A stretch of DNA of 55,749 bases, from the NCBI GenBank assembly GCA_020356105.1, contig CP070634.1:3521386-3577134 (forward strand), given 5' to 3'. The translations under genes and the position numbers were made by a program. Of the stretch, positions 1 through 8,222 are shown one piece after another. The first letter of the stretch is position 1. Each line of letters starts with the position of its first letter. The notes beneath the pieces were generated by a model. That model worked only from the letters and a program-made list of their open reading frames with translations. It was not told the DNA's origin and ran no database searches. This DNA comes from Rhodospirillales bacterium. Its GTDB lineage: Bacteria; Pseudomonadota; Alphaproteobacteria; UBA8366; JADFVY01.

Positions 1-2
1 TC

Positions 3-1064
3 GCCGGGGCCGGCGAGCTGGTGCTGCTCGAGCGCGAGGACCATCCGGGCTACCATGCGACCGGCCGGTCCGCGGCGCTCTTCACGGAAACCTATGGCAA
101 TGCGGTTGTGCGGGCGCTGACCCGCGCCTCCCGCCGCTTCCTCGAATCGCCGCCGGCGGGATTCGCGGAGACGCCGCTGCTCACCCCGCGCGGACTGCTT
201 TACGTCGGCGGTGCCGATCAGCAGGACACGCTCACGCGCAAGCACCGGGACCTTTCGGGATCGAGCCGCGGCGTCCGCAGGCTTTCGCCGACGGAGGTCC
301 GTGCACTGTGCCCGATCCTGCGGGACGATCACGCGGCCGGCGGGCTGCTGGAACCCGACTGCAGCGATATCGACGTGGCGGCACTGCATCACGGCTTCCT
401 CGCGGGCGTGCGGCGACACGGCGGACGCATTGTCACCGATGCCGAGGTGCGCTCGTTGCGGCGTGATCCGCAGCATGGCTGGGTCGCCGAAACGAACCGC
501 GGCCCGTTCGCCGCGCCCGTCATGGTCAATGCCGCCGGCGCGTGGGCGGACGCCATCGCAGGGCTTGGCGGCATCCGGCCGGCCGGCCTCACGCCGTTGC
601 GTCGCAGCGTCGTCACGGTGGATCTGCCCGACGGCGTCGACCCCGACGGCTGGCCGATGGTCGTCGATGCCGACGAGACATTCTATTTTAAGCCCGATGC
701 CGGGCGGCTCCTGGTCTCGCCGGGGGACGAGACGCCTTCTCCGCCTTGCGATGCGCAGGCGGAAGAAATCGATATCGCGATCGCGGTCGACCGCCTCGAG
801 ACGGCGACGACCCTGCAGGTCCGCCGCATCGGCCACAGCTGGGCGGGGCTGAGGACGTTTGCCGTGGACCGAACGATGATCGTCGGTTTCGATCCGGCGG
901 CGAAGGGATTCTTCTGGCTTGCCGGGCAGGGCGGCTACGGCGTTCAGACGGCGCCCTTTCTGGGGCGAATCGCCGCGGCGATGATTGCCGGCAAAGATCC
1001 GAAGGCGGACCTCGCGGCGGCAGGCCTTGCCGCGGATCGCCTCGCCGTGCAGCGCTTGCGCTGA
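3..1064 (+). CDS. FAD-dependent amino-acid oxidoreductase (DAO family), 5' truncated
   Basis: The reading frame is open from the first bases of the window, so the true start and the N-terminal FAD dinucleotide-binding glycines lie outside. The visible part starts within the first Rossmann unit (LVLLERE, the strand ending in the ribose-binding acid) and continues through the typical DAO-fold signatures VNAAGAWAD and, near the C terminus, GFFWLAGQGGYGVQ followed by the helix with APFLGRIAA. This pattern matches D-arginine dehydrogenase or glycine/D-amino acid oxidases, which oxidise an amino acid through bound FAD and pass electrons to a quinone or oxygen. The substrate cannot be read from sequence. 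About 20-30 residues seem to be missing compared with complete members. Confidence 0.85.
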   Translation, partial: AGAGELVLLEREDHPGYHATGRSAALFTETYGNAVVRALTRASRRFLESPPAGFAETPLLTPRGLLYVGGADQQDTLTRKHRDLSGSSRGVRRLSPTEVRALCPILRDDHAAGGLLEPDCSDIDVAALHHGFLAGVRRHGGRIVTDAEVRSLRRDPQHGWVAETNRGPFAAPVMVNAAGAWADAIAGLGGIRPAGLTPLRRSVVTVDLPDGVDPDGWPMVVDADETFYFKPDAGRLLVSPGDETPSPPCDAQAEEIDIAIAVDRLETATTLQVRRIGHSWAGLRTFAVDRTMIVGFDPAAKGFFWLAGQGGYGVQTAPFLGRIAAAMIAGKDPKADLAAAGLAADRLAVQRLR

Positions 1065-1274
1065 GGGGGATTCGGCAGGCGGCGCCCGGCGCCGGCATCA
1101 TCGGGACCGGCGCTCCGTTGGATCAAATTCTTTGGTCGCCCGCGTATTGTGGTGTAGCCTGATGTCCCGGTCGCCGCGCCGTTCGGCATCGAGATCGGCC
1201 CGCAACCGATCTGCCGCCGGCCCCGGCGCCATGCGCCGGAGGGAGGACTGCTGGCACGCGGGGGAAAACAGAAC

Positions 1275-1484
1275 ATGCCTACGGGGACGGTCAAATGGTT
1301 CAACGCCAGGAAGGGCTATGGCTTCATCTCGCCTGACGAAGGCGAAAAGGACGTGTTCGTTCACATTACCGAAGTGCAGAACTCTGGCTTGTCGGGACTT
1401 GCGGAGGGGCAACGGATATCATTCGAGGTGGCTGACGAGCCGAAGGGCCTGAAGGCGGTAGGGCTGGCGGTGATCGAGAGCTGA
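1275..1484 (+). CDS. Cold-shock protein, CspA family
   Basis: The 69-residue product is a single cold-shock domain. The N terminus has the GTVKWFN strand, then GYGFISPDEG (RNP1-like) and DVFVHIT (RNP2-like), the two aromatic-rich nucleic-acid-binding motifs of the OB fold. Such proteins bind single-stranded RNA or DNA and act as RNA chaperones. The length equals the family norm. The gene follows about 210 nt of non-coding sequence after the previous gene, which leaves room for the long 5' leader usual in csp mRNAs. Alphaproteobacteria carry several paralogues, so no letter is assigned and cold induction is not shown by the sequence. Confidence 0.95.
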   Translation: MPTGTVKWFNARKGYGFISPDEGEKDVFVHITEVQNSGLSGLAEGQRISFEVADEPKGLKAVGLAVIES

Positions 1485-1550
1485 CCGCGACCGATCGGCC
1501 ATCAGCGGAACCGCCGGGATGACGCCGGAAGCGCACCGGCGGCTGCCCGG

Positions 1551-3323
1551 TCAAACCGCCGTCGACTCCGGCTGGATGACGCGTGACCGCGGGAACACGG
1601 CGGTGCCGACGGTGCCCTTGCCGATATCGCTCTTGAGGGTGAACTGACCGCCGTGGAGTTCGACGAGGGCTTTGACCAGGGGCAGGTCGAGCCCCGTCCC
1701 ATTGTGCACCCGAACCATCGGATTGTTGAGATTGATGAACGGCGTGGAGGCGCGCGCGACTTCTTCCTCGGGCATGCCGCCCCCGTCATCGGCGACGGTC
1801 AGCACGATCCCGCCCTCGGTGTCCTGTTGCGCGCTGACCGTGACTTTGCCGCGACCCTGCGTGTACAGCACCGCGTTGCCGGTCAGGTTGAGCACGATCT
1901 GCTGGATCTTCTGCGGGTCGCCGAGCAGCAGCGGCAGATTGTCGTCGATCTCGCGCACCAGCTTGATGCTCGCTTTGCGGACGTCGTCCTCGACCAGCCG
2001 GAGGGCCTTTTCGATTTCGTCGCCGATCACCACCGCCTGCTCGTCGAGCTCGAGCCGGCCGGCCTCGATCCGCGAGATGTCGAGGATGTTGTTGATCACC
2101 GCGAGCAGGTGCCGGGCGCTGTCATATATGTCGCCGGCGTAATCGACGTAGCGCTCGTCCCCCAAGGGGCCCCGCAACTGGTTTTTCATAACCTCGGAGA
2201 AGCCGATGATCGCATTGAGCGGCGTTCTGAGTTCGTGGCTCATGGTCAGCAGGAAGTCGGTCTTGGCCCGGTTCGCCGTGTCGGCGCGCCGCTGCTGTGC
2301 GGCGAGATCCTCCTGCCGCTCCTTGAGCGCGGTTATGTCGGTGCGAATGCTCACAAAGCCGCCGTCGGTGGTGCGATGCTCGCTGACTCTGAGCCAGCGG
2401 CCGTCCCTGTGCCTGACCTCGATGTCCCCGGCCGGATGGCGGTGCATCCGCATGCGCCGGCGGATCCACTCTTCCTCGTTGCCGATTGAATCGACGACGA
2501 AGCCGCCCGAGACGAAGGCCCGGACGACGGTCTCGAACGGTACGCCCGGCACCAGCAAATCGGCGATCGGCGCGTGGATCTCGCGGAACTTCTGATTGCA
2601 CTGCACGAGACGGTCGTCGTTGTCGAACAGGCTGAAACCGTCCGGGAAACTCTCGACCGCCGCCGACAGTCGCAACAGAGCGCGGCTTTCTGCGGCCTGG
2701 GCCCGTCGCGCCGCACGAATCTCGTGCAGCAGCAGGAGCATAAGGCTGCCGCCGCTCAACAGGATTCCCAGCGACGCCATGAGCAATTCCGCGTAACTGC
2801 GATCCAGACGCGCGCTCCGGATGGTCGCCGCGCGCTCGTGCCACTGCCGCGCGTCCATCAGCGTGCGCTGCAGCGGGCCAAGCAGGCCGTGCAGATTTTC
2901 GCGGATCATCAGATATCGTTCGCGGTCACCCCGCTCGAGCAACTGAACCTCGGGCTCCATCCGTTCGAGAACGTCGATCGCCGTCCGCGCCGCTTCCTGG
3001 GTGTTTCCGATTGTCGCCAATCGCCGCCCCTCGCGGCCCTCGAGGAACAGGGGCAGGCGGCTCCAGAAGACCTCCATGCGATGGATGACGTCCTCGCGGC
3101 TGATCAGGTCGTTGTCGCCGTACATGTAGAGGTCCAGCGAATAAAGGAAGCGCGTCAGTTCGATCTGGGCCTGATAGATCACCCAGGTGGTATCGGTAAT
3201 TTCCGCCTGGGCCAATCGTTCGTATTTGCGCAAATTGCCGAAACTGAAGATCATACTGACGGAGAAGGCCAGCATGATCAGCCCCAACACGGTGTAGACG
3301 GTGAATAACTTCCCCAGTTTCAT
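1551..3323 (-). CDS. Membrane PAS-domain sensor histidine kinase (orphan)
   Basis: The start at 3323 gives 590 residues beginning MKLGKLF, directly before a first membrane helix (about 7-29); a start 72 nt upstream is possible but adds a non-helical arginine-rich leader. A roughly 150-residue helical region, probably periplasmic, precedes a second helix (about 181-200). A PAS domain (about 221-331) ends in the usual DITALKERQ linker. The HisKA domain holds the phospho-acceptor His363 in MSHELRTPLNAIIGFSEV, followed by a HATPase_c domain with the N box (NLTGNAVLYT) and G boxes ADDGGGMP and NGTGLDLPLV. No response regulator gene lies nearby, so the partner is unknown. The family autophosphorylates and passes phosphate to a regulator. 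Confidence 0.93.
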   Translation of the reverse strand: MKLGKLFTVYTVLGLIMLAFSVSMIFSFGNLRKYERLAQAEITDTTWVIYQAQIELTRFLYSLDLYMYGDNDLISREDVIHRMEVFWSRLPLFLEGREGRRLATIGNTQEAARTAIDVLERMEPEVQLLERGDRERYLMIRENLHGLLGPLQRTLMDARQWHERAATIRSARLDRSYAELLMASLGILLSGGSLMLLLLHEIRAARRAQAAESRALLRLSAAVESFPDGFSLFDNDDRLVQCNQKFREIHAPIADLLVPGVPFETVVRAFVSGGFVVDSIGNEEEWIRRRMRMHRHPAGDIEVRHRDGRWLRVSEHRTTDGGFVSIRTDITALKERQEDLAAQQRRADTANRAKTDFLLTMSHELRTPLNAIIGFSEVMKNQLRGPLGDERYVDYAGDIYDSARHLLAVINNILDISRIEAGRLELDEQAVVIGDEIEKALRLVEDDVRKASIKLVREIDDNLPLLLGDPQKIQQIVLNLTGNAVLYTQGRGKVTVSAQQDTEGGIVLTVADDGGGMPEEEVARASTPFINLNNPMVRVHNGTGLDLPLVKALVELHGGQFTLKSDIGKGTVGTAVFPRSRVIQPESTAV

Positions 3324-3686
3324 CTCGTTTTGCGCAGTTTCGATCGACCGATGCGCCCGGCATCCGGGCGGGTCCGCCGTCCGCGGAGGCGACAATCCTT
3401 CAATGCTCGCGCGGCGACGGCGTGCTGCAGATTCGATGTGGCCGGCGGAGCATCCCGGCCAGGATCAGCCTTCTTCGGTCGATCGAACCCTTCCTCCTTC
3501 GTATTAACAATCTAAACCCGATGCAGTCACGCTTCCAGCCATTTGCGGCGAAAAAGATTTGGGCGGCGATCCGATACGCCGGGCCATGAGCGCCAAATCG
3601 CCTCAACACTTGACGCGCCGCGTTCCTCTCCCTATTTTCCCGCCACCTGTTTGAGAAGTTCGCCGGCAGGAGCGGCGGGGGTAGCC
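3324..3686. other. Intergenic region between divergent kinase gene and rpmJ
   Basis: These 363 bases hold no convincing gene. The right end carries the rpmJ promoter described separately. A TTAA-containing AT-rich patch lies near 3506-3520 and resembles half of a CtrA box, but the second half does not match. The left end must contain the promoter of the histidine kinase gene, which I could not place. Confidence 0.5.
3610..3638 (+). promoter_or_regulatory. Sigma-70 type promoter of rpmJ
   Basis: A -35 element TTGACG (3610-3615) and a -10 element TATTTT (3633-3638) are separated by exactly 17 nt. Transcription would start near 3645, about 40 nt before the rpmJ start codon. The match is by eye against the housekeeping consensus. 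Confidence 0.6.
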
Positions 3687-3812
3687 ATGAAAGTCGTAAA
3701 TTCGCTGAAATCGATGAAGGCGCGGCACAAGGAGTGCCGGATCGTGCGCCGCAAGGGCCGGTTGTTCGTCATCAACAAGCGCAATCCCCGATTCAAGGCT
3801 CGCCAGGGCTGA
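3687..3812 (+). CDS. rpmJ: 50S ribosomal protein L36, zinc-free type
   Basis: The 41-residue product begins [18 protein letters not shown] and ends NPRFKARQG, the hallmark of bacterial L36, a small protein of the large ribosomal subunit. It has a single cysteine and lacks the CxxC...CxxxxH zinc ribbon, so it belongs to the zinc-independent (C-minus) form that is normal in Alphaproteobacteria and has the short insertion around the KGR loop. The start is fixed by the conserved N terminus. The gene stands alone, with its own promoter upstream and a strong intrinsic terminator 40 nt downstream, so it is a monocistronic unit. Confidence 0.95.
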   Translation: MKVVNSLKSMKARHKECRIVRRKGRLFVINKRNPRFKARQG

Positions 3813-3851
3813 GCAAATCTCGCCGGTCGCCACGACCGGCATGGTGATAAG

Positions 3852-3877
3852 ACCGCGCTGCCTCGGCGCGGTTTTTT
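3852..3877 (+). terminator. Intrinsic terminator after rpmJ
   Basis: A 7-bp stem ACCGCGC/GCGCGGT with a 7-nt loop (TGCCTCG) runs straight into six T residues at 3872-3877, the classic Rho-independent layout. It separates rpmJ from the glycolate oxidase operon. Confidence 0.85.
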
Positions 3878-3957
3878 GTTGGTTGCGACAGACGGTTTTC
3901 GTTTGGCTCGATTGCTGCTATCACCGAGCCTTGGAGCAGCACGCGGAAACGTGACAG

Positions 3958-5448
3958 ATGAAAATGCCGGAACCGGATGCCAGCGTCCTGGCTCGCCGCG
4001 ACGAATTCGCCGCGGCGCTGGCGGAGATCGTGCCCGGGGACGGGGGCGTCATCGCCGATCCGGACGAGCTGAAGCCCTACGAGTCGGATGGTCTGACCGC
4101 TTACCGGCAACCGCCGATGCTGGTGGTCTTGCCGGAGACCACCGAACAGGTTTGCGCCGTCCTCAAATACTGCCGCGAGAATGAACTGAAGGTCGTGCCG
4201 CGCGGCTCTGGGACATCCCTTTCCGGAGGCGCATTGCCGCTGGCCGACGGTGTGCTGCTGGGGATGAGCCGGTTCAACCGGATCCTCGAGATCGACTACG
4301 CCAACCGCTGTGTCACAGCCCAGCCCGGAGTCACCAATCTGGCCATTACCAAGGCTGTCGAGCATGAGGGATTCTATTACGCGCCGGACCCGTCGAGCCA
4401 GATCGCCTGCTCGATCGGCGGCAACATCGCCGAGAACTCCGGTGGGGTCCATTGCCTGAAATATGGGCTGACCACCAACAATGTCCTTGGCCTTGAGCTC
4501 GTGCTGATCGACGGCGAGGTGATTCGTATCGGCGGCAAGAATCTCGATTCGGACGGTTACGATCTGCTGGGCCTGTTGACCGGATCGGAGGGCCTTCTCG
4601 GCGTCGTCACCGAAGTGACGGTCCGGATCCTGCGGAGCCCGGAGACCGTTCGGGCAATGCTGGCCGGCTTTCCGACCAATGAGCAGGCGGGTGACTGCGT
4701 TGGCCGGATCATCGGTGCCGGCATCATCCCCGGCGGAATGGAGATGATGGATCGCCTTGCAATTCGGGCGGCCGAGGAGTTCGCCCATGCCGGCTACCCG
4801 CTCGATGTCGAGGCCCTGCTGATCATTGAGCTCGATGGTCCCGCACGCGAAGTGGACGACCTGATTGAACGGGTCACCGCGATTGCCACCGAAACCGGTG
4901 CCTCGACGATCCGCGTGTCTGAATCGGATGCCGAGCGGCAAGCTTTCTGGGCTGGCCGGAAGGCCGCCTTTCCGGCGGTGGGTCGCATTTCGCCGGATTA
5001 CTACTGCATGGATGGGACGATACCCCGGCACCAGTTGCCGGAGGTGTTGCGCCGCACGACCGAGCTGTCGCGGAAATACGATCTGCGGGTCGCGAATGTC
5101 TTTCATGCGGGCGATGGAAACCTGCACCCGCTGATTCTTTACGATGCCAACAACCCGGGCGAGCTGGAACGGGCGGAGGCGTTCGGCGCCGACATCCTCA
5201 AACTCTGCGTCGAGGTCGGTGGCGTCTTGACCGGCGAGCATGGTGTCGGCGTCGAAAAACGCGATTTGATGCCGCAAATGTTCTCGGAGGATGACCTCAA
5301 TCAGCAACAGCGAGTCAAATGCGCGTTCGACCCGACATCGCTGCTCAACCCGGGAAAGATGTTCCCGGAGCTGCATCGTTGTGCCGAACTGGGTCGCATG
5401 CACGTCCATCACGGCAAGCTGCCGTTTCCGGATATCCCGCGGTTCTGA
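3958..5448 (+). CDS. glcD: Glycolate oxidase subunit GlcD (FAD-linked oxidase)
   Basis: The 496-residue product is an FAD-linked oxidase of the VAO/PCMH fold. The PP-loop PRGSGTSLSGGALP (81-94) binds FAD diphosphate, AQPGVTNLAI and the long DPSSQIACSIGGNIAENSGG stretch follow, and the C-terminal cap has VFHAGDGNLHP and LTGEHGVGVEKR, conserved in glycolate and D-lactate dehydrogenases. It oxidises glycolate to glyoxylate together with GlcE and GlcF at the inner membrane face. Length is normal for GlcD. It is the first gene of glcD-glcE-glcF, read in one direction with gaps of only 13 and 17 nt. D-lactate could be an alternative substrate, but the three-subunit order favours glycolate. Confidence 0.95.
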   Translation: MKMPEPDASVLARRDEFAAALAEIVPGDGGVIADPDELKPYESDGLTAYRQPPMLVVLPETTEQVCAVLKYCRENELKVVPRGSGTSLSGGALPLADGVLLGMSRFNRILEIDYANRCVTAQPGVTNLAITKAVEHEGFYYAPDPSSQIACSIGGNIAENSGGVHCLKYGLTTNNVLGLELVLIDGEVIRIGGKNLDSDGYDLLGLLTGSEGLLGVVTEVTVRILRSPETVRAMLAGFPTNEQAGDCVGRIIGAGIIPGGMEMMDRLAIRAAEEFAHAGYPLDVEALLIIELDGPAREVDDLIERVTAIATETGASTIRVSESDAERQAFWAGRKAAFPAVGRISPDYYCMDGTIPRHQLPEVLRRTTELSRKYDLRVANVFHAGDGNLHPLILYDANNPGELERAEAFGADILKLCVEVGGVLTGEHGVGVEKRDLMPQMFSEDDLNQQQRVKCAFDPTSLLNPGKMFPELHRCAELGRMHVHHGKLPFPDIPRF

Positions 5449-5461
5449 GCGGAGGGTGTGT

Positions 5462-6724
5462 GTGAGCGAGACGTTCCGCCCCGAGAATGCCGAGCAGTTG
5501 CGCGACGTGCTCGCATGGGCGGCGTCCGAATCGAAGCGACTGGAAATCATCGGATCCGGGAGCAAGCGTGAGCTGGGGCATCCGGTGGCGGCGGACCACG
5601 CGGTCGAGCTTGCCGCACTGTCCGGCATATCGCTGTACGAACCCGACGAATTGGTGCTCTCGGCCGGCCCGTCCACGGCTTTGGCGGAGGTCGAGGCGGC
5701 GCTGGCCGAGCGCAACCAGCAGCTCGATTTCGAACCGCCCGATTACGGCCCGCTCCTTTCCACGTCCGCCGGCGCACAGGGTGCGGCGTCCGATCGGGCA
5801 AACGTGCCTGCCGGCACGTTGGGCGGTGCGCTCGCCTGCAACCTGTCCGGCCCTCGCCGGATAAAGAGCGGCGCCGCGCGCGATCATTTTCTCGGGTTCA
5901 AGGCCGTGTCCGGGCACGGAACGATCTTCAAATCCGGTGGCCGGGTCGTCAAGAACGTCACCGGCTACGACCTCAGCAAGCTCATGGCCGGATCGTGGGG
6001 GACCCTCGCCGTGACCACCGAGGTGACCGTCAAGGTATTGCCGGCCCCGGAGAAGACGCGGACGATGCTTCTTTTCGGCGGCGATGCGGTCACCGGCGGA
6101 CGGGCAATGACCATGGCGATGAGCAGCCCGTATGACGTCTCAGGCGCCGCCTGGCTGCCCGCGTCATTGTCAGCGCAGTCGTCCGTCGAGCTGGTGTCGT
6201 CGCGGAATGCGGCGGTAGCCGCCGTACGGGTCGAGGGATTCGGGCCGTCGGTCGAATATCGATGCAGCGTGTTGCGCGAGCAGCTGGGCGTGTTCGGCCA
6301 GACCGAAGAGCTTCACACCGCCAATTCGACCCGGTTCTGGCGTGAAATTCGTGATGTCCTGCCTTTCGCGGGCCCGGGCGACGACCGCCTGGTCTGGAAG
6401 ATCTCCGTTCCGCCGGCGGCCGGCCCGGCAATCGTTACCGAGTTGACAGACGAGGACGGGGCCGACGCCTTCCTCGACTGGGCCGGCGGGCTCGTCTGGC
6501 TCGCCCTTCCTGCCGGCGTAGACGCCCGGCAGGAGAAGGTGCGCCCCGCCGTTGAGCGGGCCGGCGGGCACGCAATGCTGTTTCGCGCGCCGGCGGCATT
6601 GCGTGCCGGAATCCCGGTGTTTCATCCGCAGCCCGCCGTGAAAGCGGGGCTGACTCGACGCATCAAGGCTGCATTCGACCCGGGCGGAATTCTAAATCCG
6701 GGCCGGATGTATCCGGAGTCCTGA
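5462..6724 (+). CDS. glcE: Glycolate oxidase subunit GlcE (FAD-binding)
   Basis: The chosen start is GTG at 5462, preceded by the strong ribosome-binding site GGAGGG at 5451-5456; a longer open frame exists inside glcD but is only an overlap. The 420-residue protein carries one FAD_binding_4 domain in its N-terminal part (IIGSGSKRELG as the PP-loop, then GTLGGALACNLSGPRR and GRVVKNVTGYDLSKLMAGS) and a variable C-terminal half ending FDPGGILNPGRMYP, where GlcD-type oxidases bind substrate. Together with GlcD it forms the flavin part of glycolate oxidase. GlcE is normally shorter than GlcD, as here. Confidence 0.93.
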   Translation: MSETFRPENAEQLRDVLAWAASESKRLEIIGSGSKRELGHPVAADHAVELAALSGISLYEPDELVLSAGPSTALAEVEAALAERNQQLDFEPPDYGPLLSTSAGAQGAASDRANVPAGTLGGALACNLSGPRRIKSGAARDHFLGFKAVSGHGTIFKSGGRVVKNVTGYDLSKLMAGSWGTLAVTTEVTVKVLPAPEKTRTMLLFGGDAVTGGRAMTMAMSSPYDVSGAAWLPASLSAQSSVELVSSRNAAVAAVRVEGFGPSVEYRCSVLREQLGVFGQTEELHTANSTRFWREIRDVLPFAGPGDDRLVWKISVPPAAGPAIVTELTDEDGADAFLDWAGGLVWLALPAGVDARQEKVRPAVERAGGHAMLFRAPAALRAGIPVFHPQPAVKAGLTRRIKAAFDPGGILNPGRMYPES

Positions 6725-6741
6725 ACCTCGGAGAGCCGGAG

Positions 6742-8082
6742 ATGCAGACGCGTTTTACGCCCGAACAGCTTGCCGATCCCGATATAAAGGCGGTCAACGA
6801 TATCCTGCGCGCGTGCGTTCACTGCGGCTTCTGCACCGCGACATGCCCGACCTACGTGTTGCTTGGCGACGAGCTGGACAGCCCGCGGGGCCGGATCTAT
6901 CAGATCAAGGACATGCTGGAGCAGAGCCGCCCGGCGCCCGCGGGTGTCGTCAGGCATCTCGATCGTTGCCTGTCGTGCCTGTCGTGCATGACGACCTGTC
7001 CGTCCGGTGTACATTACATGCACCTTGTCGACATCGGCCGTGCCTATGTCGAGGAGACCCACCGGCGGCCGCTGGCCGAGCGGGGGCTGCGCGCCTTGCT
7101 GGCGCTGGTGCTGCCGCGGCCATTGCTGTTTCGCATAGCGCTGGCCGGATCGTTTTTCGCGCGACCGTTCCGGCGGTTTCTGCCCCGCCGGATCGCCGCG
7201 ATGATGGCCCTCGCGCCGGATCGATTGTCGCCGCCGTCGCCGATCGGCCGTCCGCAGGTGATTTCCGTATCCGGCGCCCGGCGCGGTCGCGTGGCTCTGA
7301 TGACCGGTTGCGCCCAGCAGGTGTTGAGCCCGGCGATCAATGAAGCGACGGCGCGGCTGTTGACCCGACATCGTATCGAGGTCGTGGTGCCGCGCGGCCA
7401 GGGCTGCTGCGGCGCACTGGTGCATCACATGGGACGCACGGCCGCGGCGCATGCCCAGATGAGCCGCAATATCGCGGCCTGGACCCGCGAGATCGAACGC
7501 GGTGGGCTCGATGCGATCATCGTGAACGCGAGCGGCTGCGGTACGCAGATCAAGGATTACGGGTTCATGCTGCGAAACGATCGGGAACTGGCTGCGGATG
7601 CGCAGAAGGTGGCGCGTTTGACCCGAGACGTGACCGAGTATATCGCCGAGATCGGCTTGGGCGAGCCTCGGCGGCCCGGCGCCTTCCCGGTGGCATATCA
7701 TTCCGCCTGTTCGATGCAGCACGGCCAGAAGATTACGGACGTACCGAAGGATCTGCTGCGGCAGGCCGGCTTCGAGGTTCGCGACATCGCCGAAGGCCAC
7801 TTGTGTTGCGGCTCGGCCGGAACCTACAACATCATGCAGCCAGAGCTGGCCACGCGGCTGCGGGATCGCAAGATCCGCAATATCGAGGCAACCGGAGCGC
7901 CGGTCGTGGCGACCGGCAATATCGGCTGCATGATGCAGCTGGCCGCCGGCATGGAAACCCCCGTGGTGCATACCGTTGAATTGCTCGATTGGGCCACGGG
8001 AGGCCCGCTGCCCGCGGCCTTGCAGGGGCGCGATCTCGGCCCCGTGGCCGCGCTCAGCGCCAACACGATCGCCGCCCGATGA
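6742..8082 (+). CDS. glcF: Glycolate oxidase iron-sulfur subunit GlcF
   Basis: The 446-residue product has two N-terminal 4Fe-4S clusters: CVHCGFCTATCP (Cys25, 28, 31, 35) and CLSCLSCMTTCP (Cys76, 79, 82, 86). Two copies of the CCG domain follow, seen as GQGCCGALVHHMG with SGCGTQIKDYG, and as CSMQHG with HLCCGSAGTYN and GNIGCMMQL; in one motif CCG is replaced by GCG, as is common in GlcF. The subunit carries electrons from the GlcDE flavins toward the quinone pool. It is the last gene of the operon, starting 17 nt after glcE with GGAGAGCCGGAG as ribosome-binding region. Confidence 0.95.
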   Translation: MQTRFTPEQLADPDIKAVNDILRACVHCGFCTATCPTYVLLGDELDSPRGRIYQIKDMLEQSRPAPAGVVRHLDRCLSCLSCMTTCPSGVHYMHLVDIGRAYVEETHRRPLAERGLRALLALVLPRPLLFRIALAGSFFARPFRRFLPRRIAAMMALAPDRLSPPSPIGRPQVISVSGARRGRVALMTGCAQQVLSPAINEATARLLTRHRIEVVVPRGQGCCGALVHHMGRTAAAHAQMSRNIAAWTREIERGGLDAIIVNASGCGTQIKDYGFMLRNDRELAADAQKVARLTRDVTEYIAEIGLGEPRRPGAFPVAYHSACSMQHGQKITDVPKDLLRQAGFEVRDIAEGHLCCGSAGTYNIMQPELATRLRDRKIRNIEATGAPVVATGNIGCMMQLAAGMETPVVHTVELLDWATGGPLPAALQGRDLGPVAALSANTIAAR

Positions 8083-8222
8083 CGGCCGATCGCCAAGTGT
8101 AGACGCCGGCGTTCAACGCTGTGCGACCCTTTCTTCCGGGCGTTCAAATCGTCCCGATGACACGACGTGCTTGATGATCGTGCCGACGCGCCGGCACCGC
8201 AGACACAGGGAGCGCGGAACAG

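Noticed and set aside
5291..5461. Longer GlcE frame starting inside glcD
   Set aside because: GGAGGG at 5451-5456 and the family start support GTG 5462.
3793..5715. A 640-residue open frame on the minus strand opposite glcD
   Set aside because: It lies entirely over glcD and part of glcE, has no conserved motif, and its composition follows from high-GC codon use on the other strand.
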